The notes beneath the pieces are model-generated. The model was not told the DNA's origin and made no database searches. It saw nothing but the letters and a program-made list of their open reading frames with translations. This document shows, piece after piece, positions 5,607-5,661 of a stretch of DNA of 5,661 bases; position 1 is the stretch's first letter, and the number at the start of each line of letters is the position of its first letter. The DNA comes from Candidatus Sphingobacterium stercoripullorum (GTDB lineage: Bacteria; Bacteroidota; Bacteroidia; Sphingobacteriales; Sphingobacteriaceae). The DNA is taken from the NCBI GenBank assembly GCA_019114715.1, contig DXEZ01000325.1:1-5661 (forward strand), written 5' to 3'. The position numbers and the translations under genes were made by a program.

Positions 5607-5661
5607 GTGCATATATTATTAGTGGAGGATGATCCAAAGATCGGTGAGTTTTTATTCAAGG
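5607..5661 (+). CDS. DNA-binding response regulator (OmpR/CusR-like), 3' partial
   Basis: Only the first 18 codons are in the window, reading MHILLVEDDPKIGEFLFK when GTG is taken as Met. This is the first beta strand and the acidic pocket (Glu7, Asp8, Asp9) of a receiver domain, followed by the PKIGEFL helix start common in OmpR-family regulators, including heavy-metal types such as CusR. In such proteins a phosphorylatable aspartate near residue 51 and a winged-helix output domain would follow beyond the right edge, often with a histidine kinase gene next. The GTG lies 11 bases after the esterase stop and has a good Shine-Dalgarno sequence, so co-transcription with the esterase is likely. 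The receiver domain is secure for so short a piece; the subfamily is tentative. Confidence 0.82.
   Translation, partial: MHILLVEDDPKIGEFLFK

Noticed and set aside
1..5661. CRISPR array, tRNA/rRNA gene, insertion sequence or prophage signs
   Set aside because: No regularly spaced direct repeats, cloverleaf, transposase-like protein or terminal repeats were found; coding density is ordinary chromosomal.

Overview
The window looks like chromosomal DNA of a Bacteroidetes bacterium, most likely of the Sphingobacteriales or Cytophagales type. The evidence is moderately AT-rich DNA, start codons with poor or no Shine-Dalgarno sequence, a signal peptide ending in the phylum-typical 'HAQ', a two-gene (split) transketolase, and an ECF sigma factor followed by a Bacteroidetes-style membrane protein and a small Spy-like secreted protein. 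This placement rests on recognised protein style, not on a database search. All genes are on the + strand and tightly packed, and no gene-free stretch exceeds 100 bases.

Layout. (1) 1-1707: the N-terminal half (truncated by the left edge) and C-terminal half of transketolase, as separate genes 52 bases apart. (2) 1718-3547: a three-gene cassette of an ECF sigma factor, a single-pass membrane protein with four copies of a PE-x-[YG]-F motif on its predicted cytoplasmic side, and a secreted Spy/CpxP-like protein. The sigma gene begins only 10 bases after the transketolase stop, and the last two cassette genes overlap by one base. (3) 3548-3641: the only clear intergenic regulatory stretch, with two hairpins in tandem; the second is a convincing intrinsic terminator that ends only 11 bases before the next start codon. 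(4) 3642-5661: a class III PLP aminotransferase, an SGNH/GDSL esterase with a possible Tat-type leader, and the first 18 codons of a response regulator cut by the right edge. Short gaps and no terminator suggest that these three are co-transcribed.

How the genes may work together. The transketolase halves form one enzyme of the non-oxidative pentose phosphate pathway. The sigma/membrane/secreted cassette reads as a signalling unit: the membrane protein would hold the sigma factor at its cytoplasmic repeats, while its very acidic, lysine/arginine-free outer tail could meet the strongly basic secreted protein. That is inference, but it is the most interesting part of the window. An 11-bp perfect inverted repeat lies inside the beginning of the sigma gene and is not explained by ordinary annotation. 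The aminotransferase, esterase and response regulator are individually recognisable, but their joint purpose cannot be read from this window.
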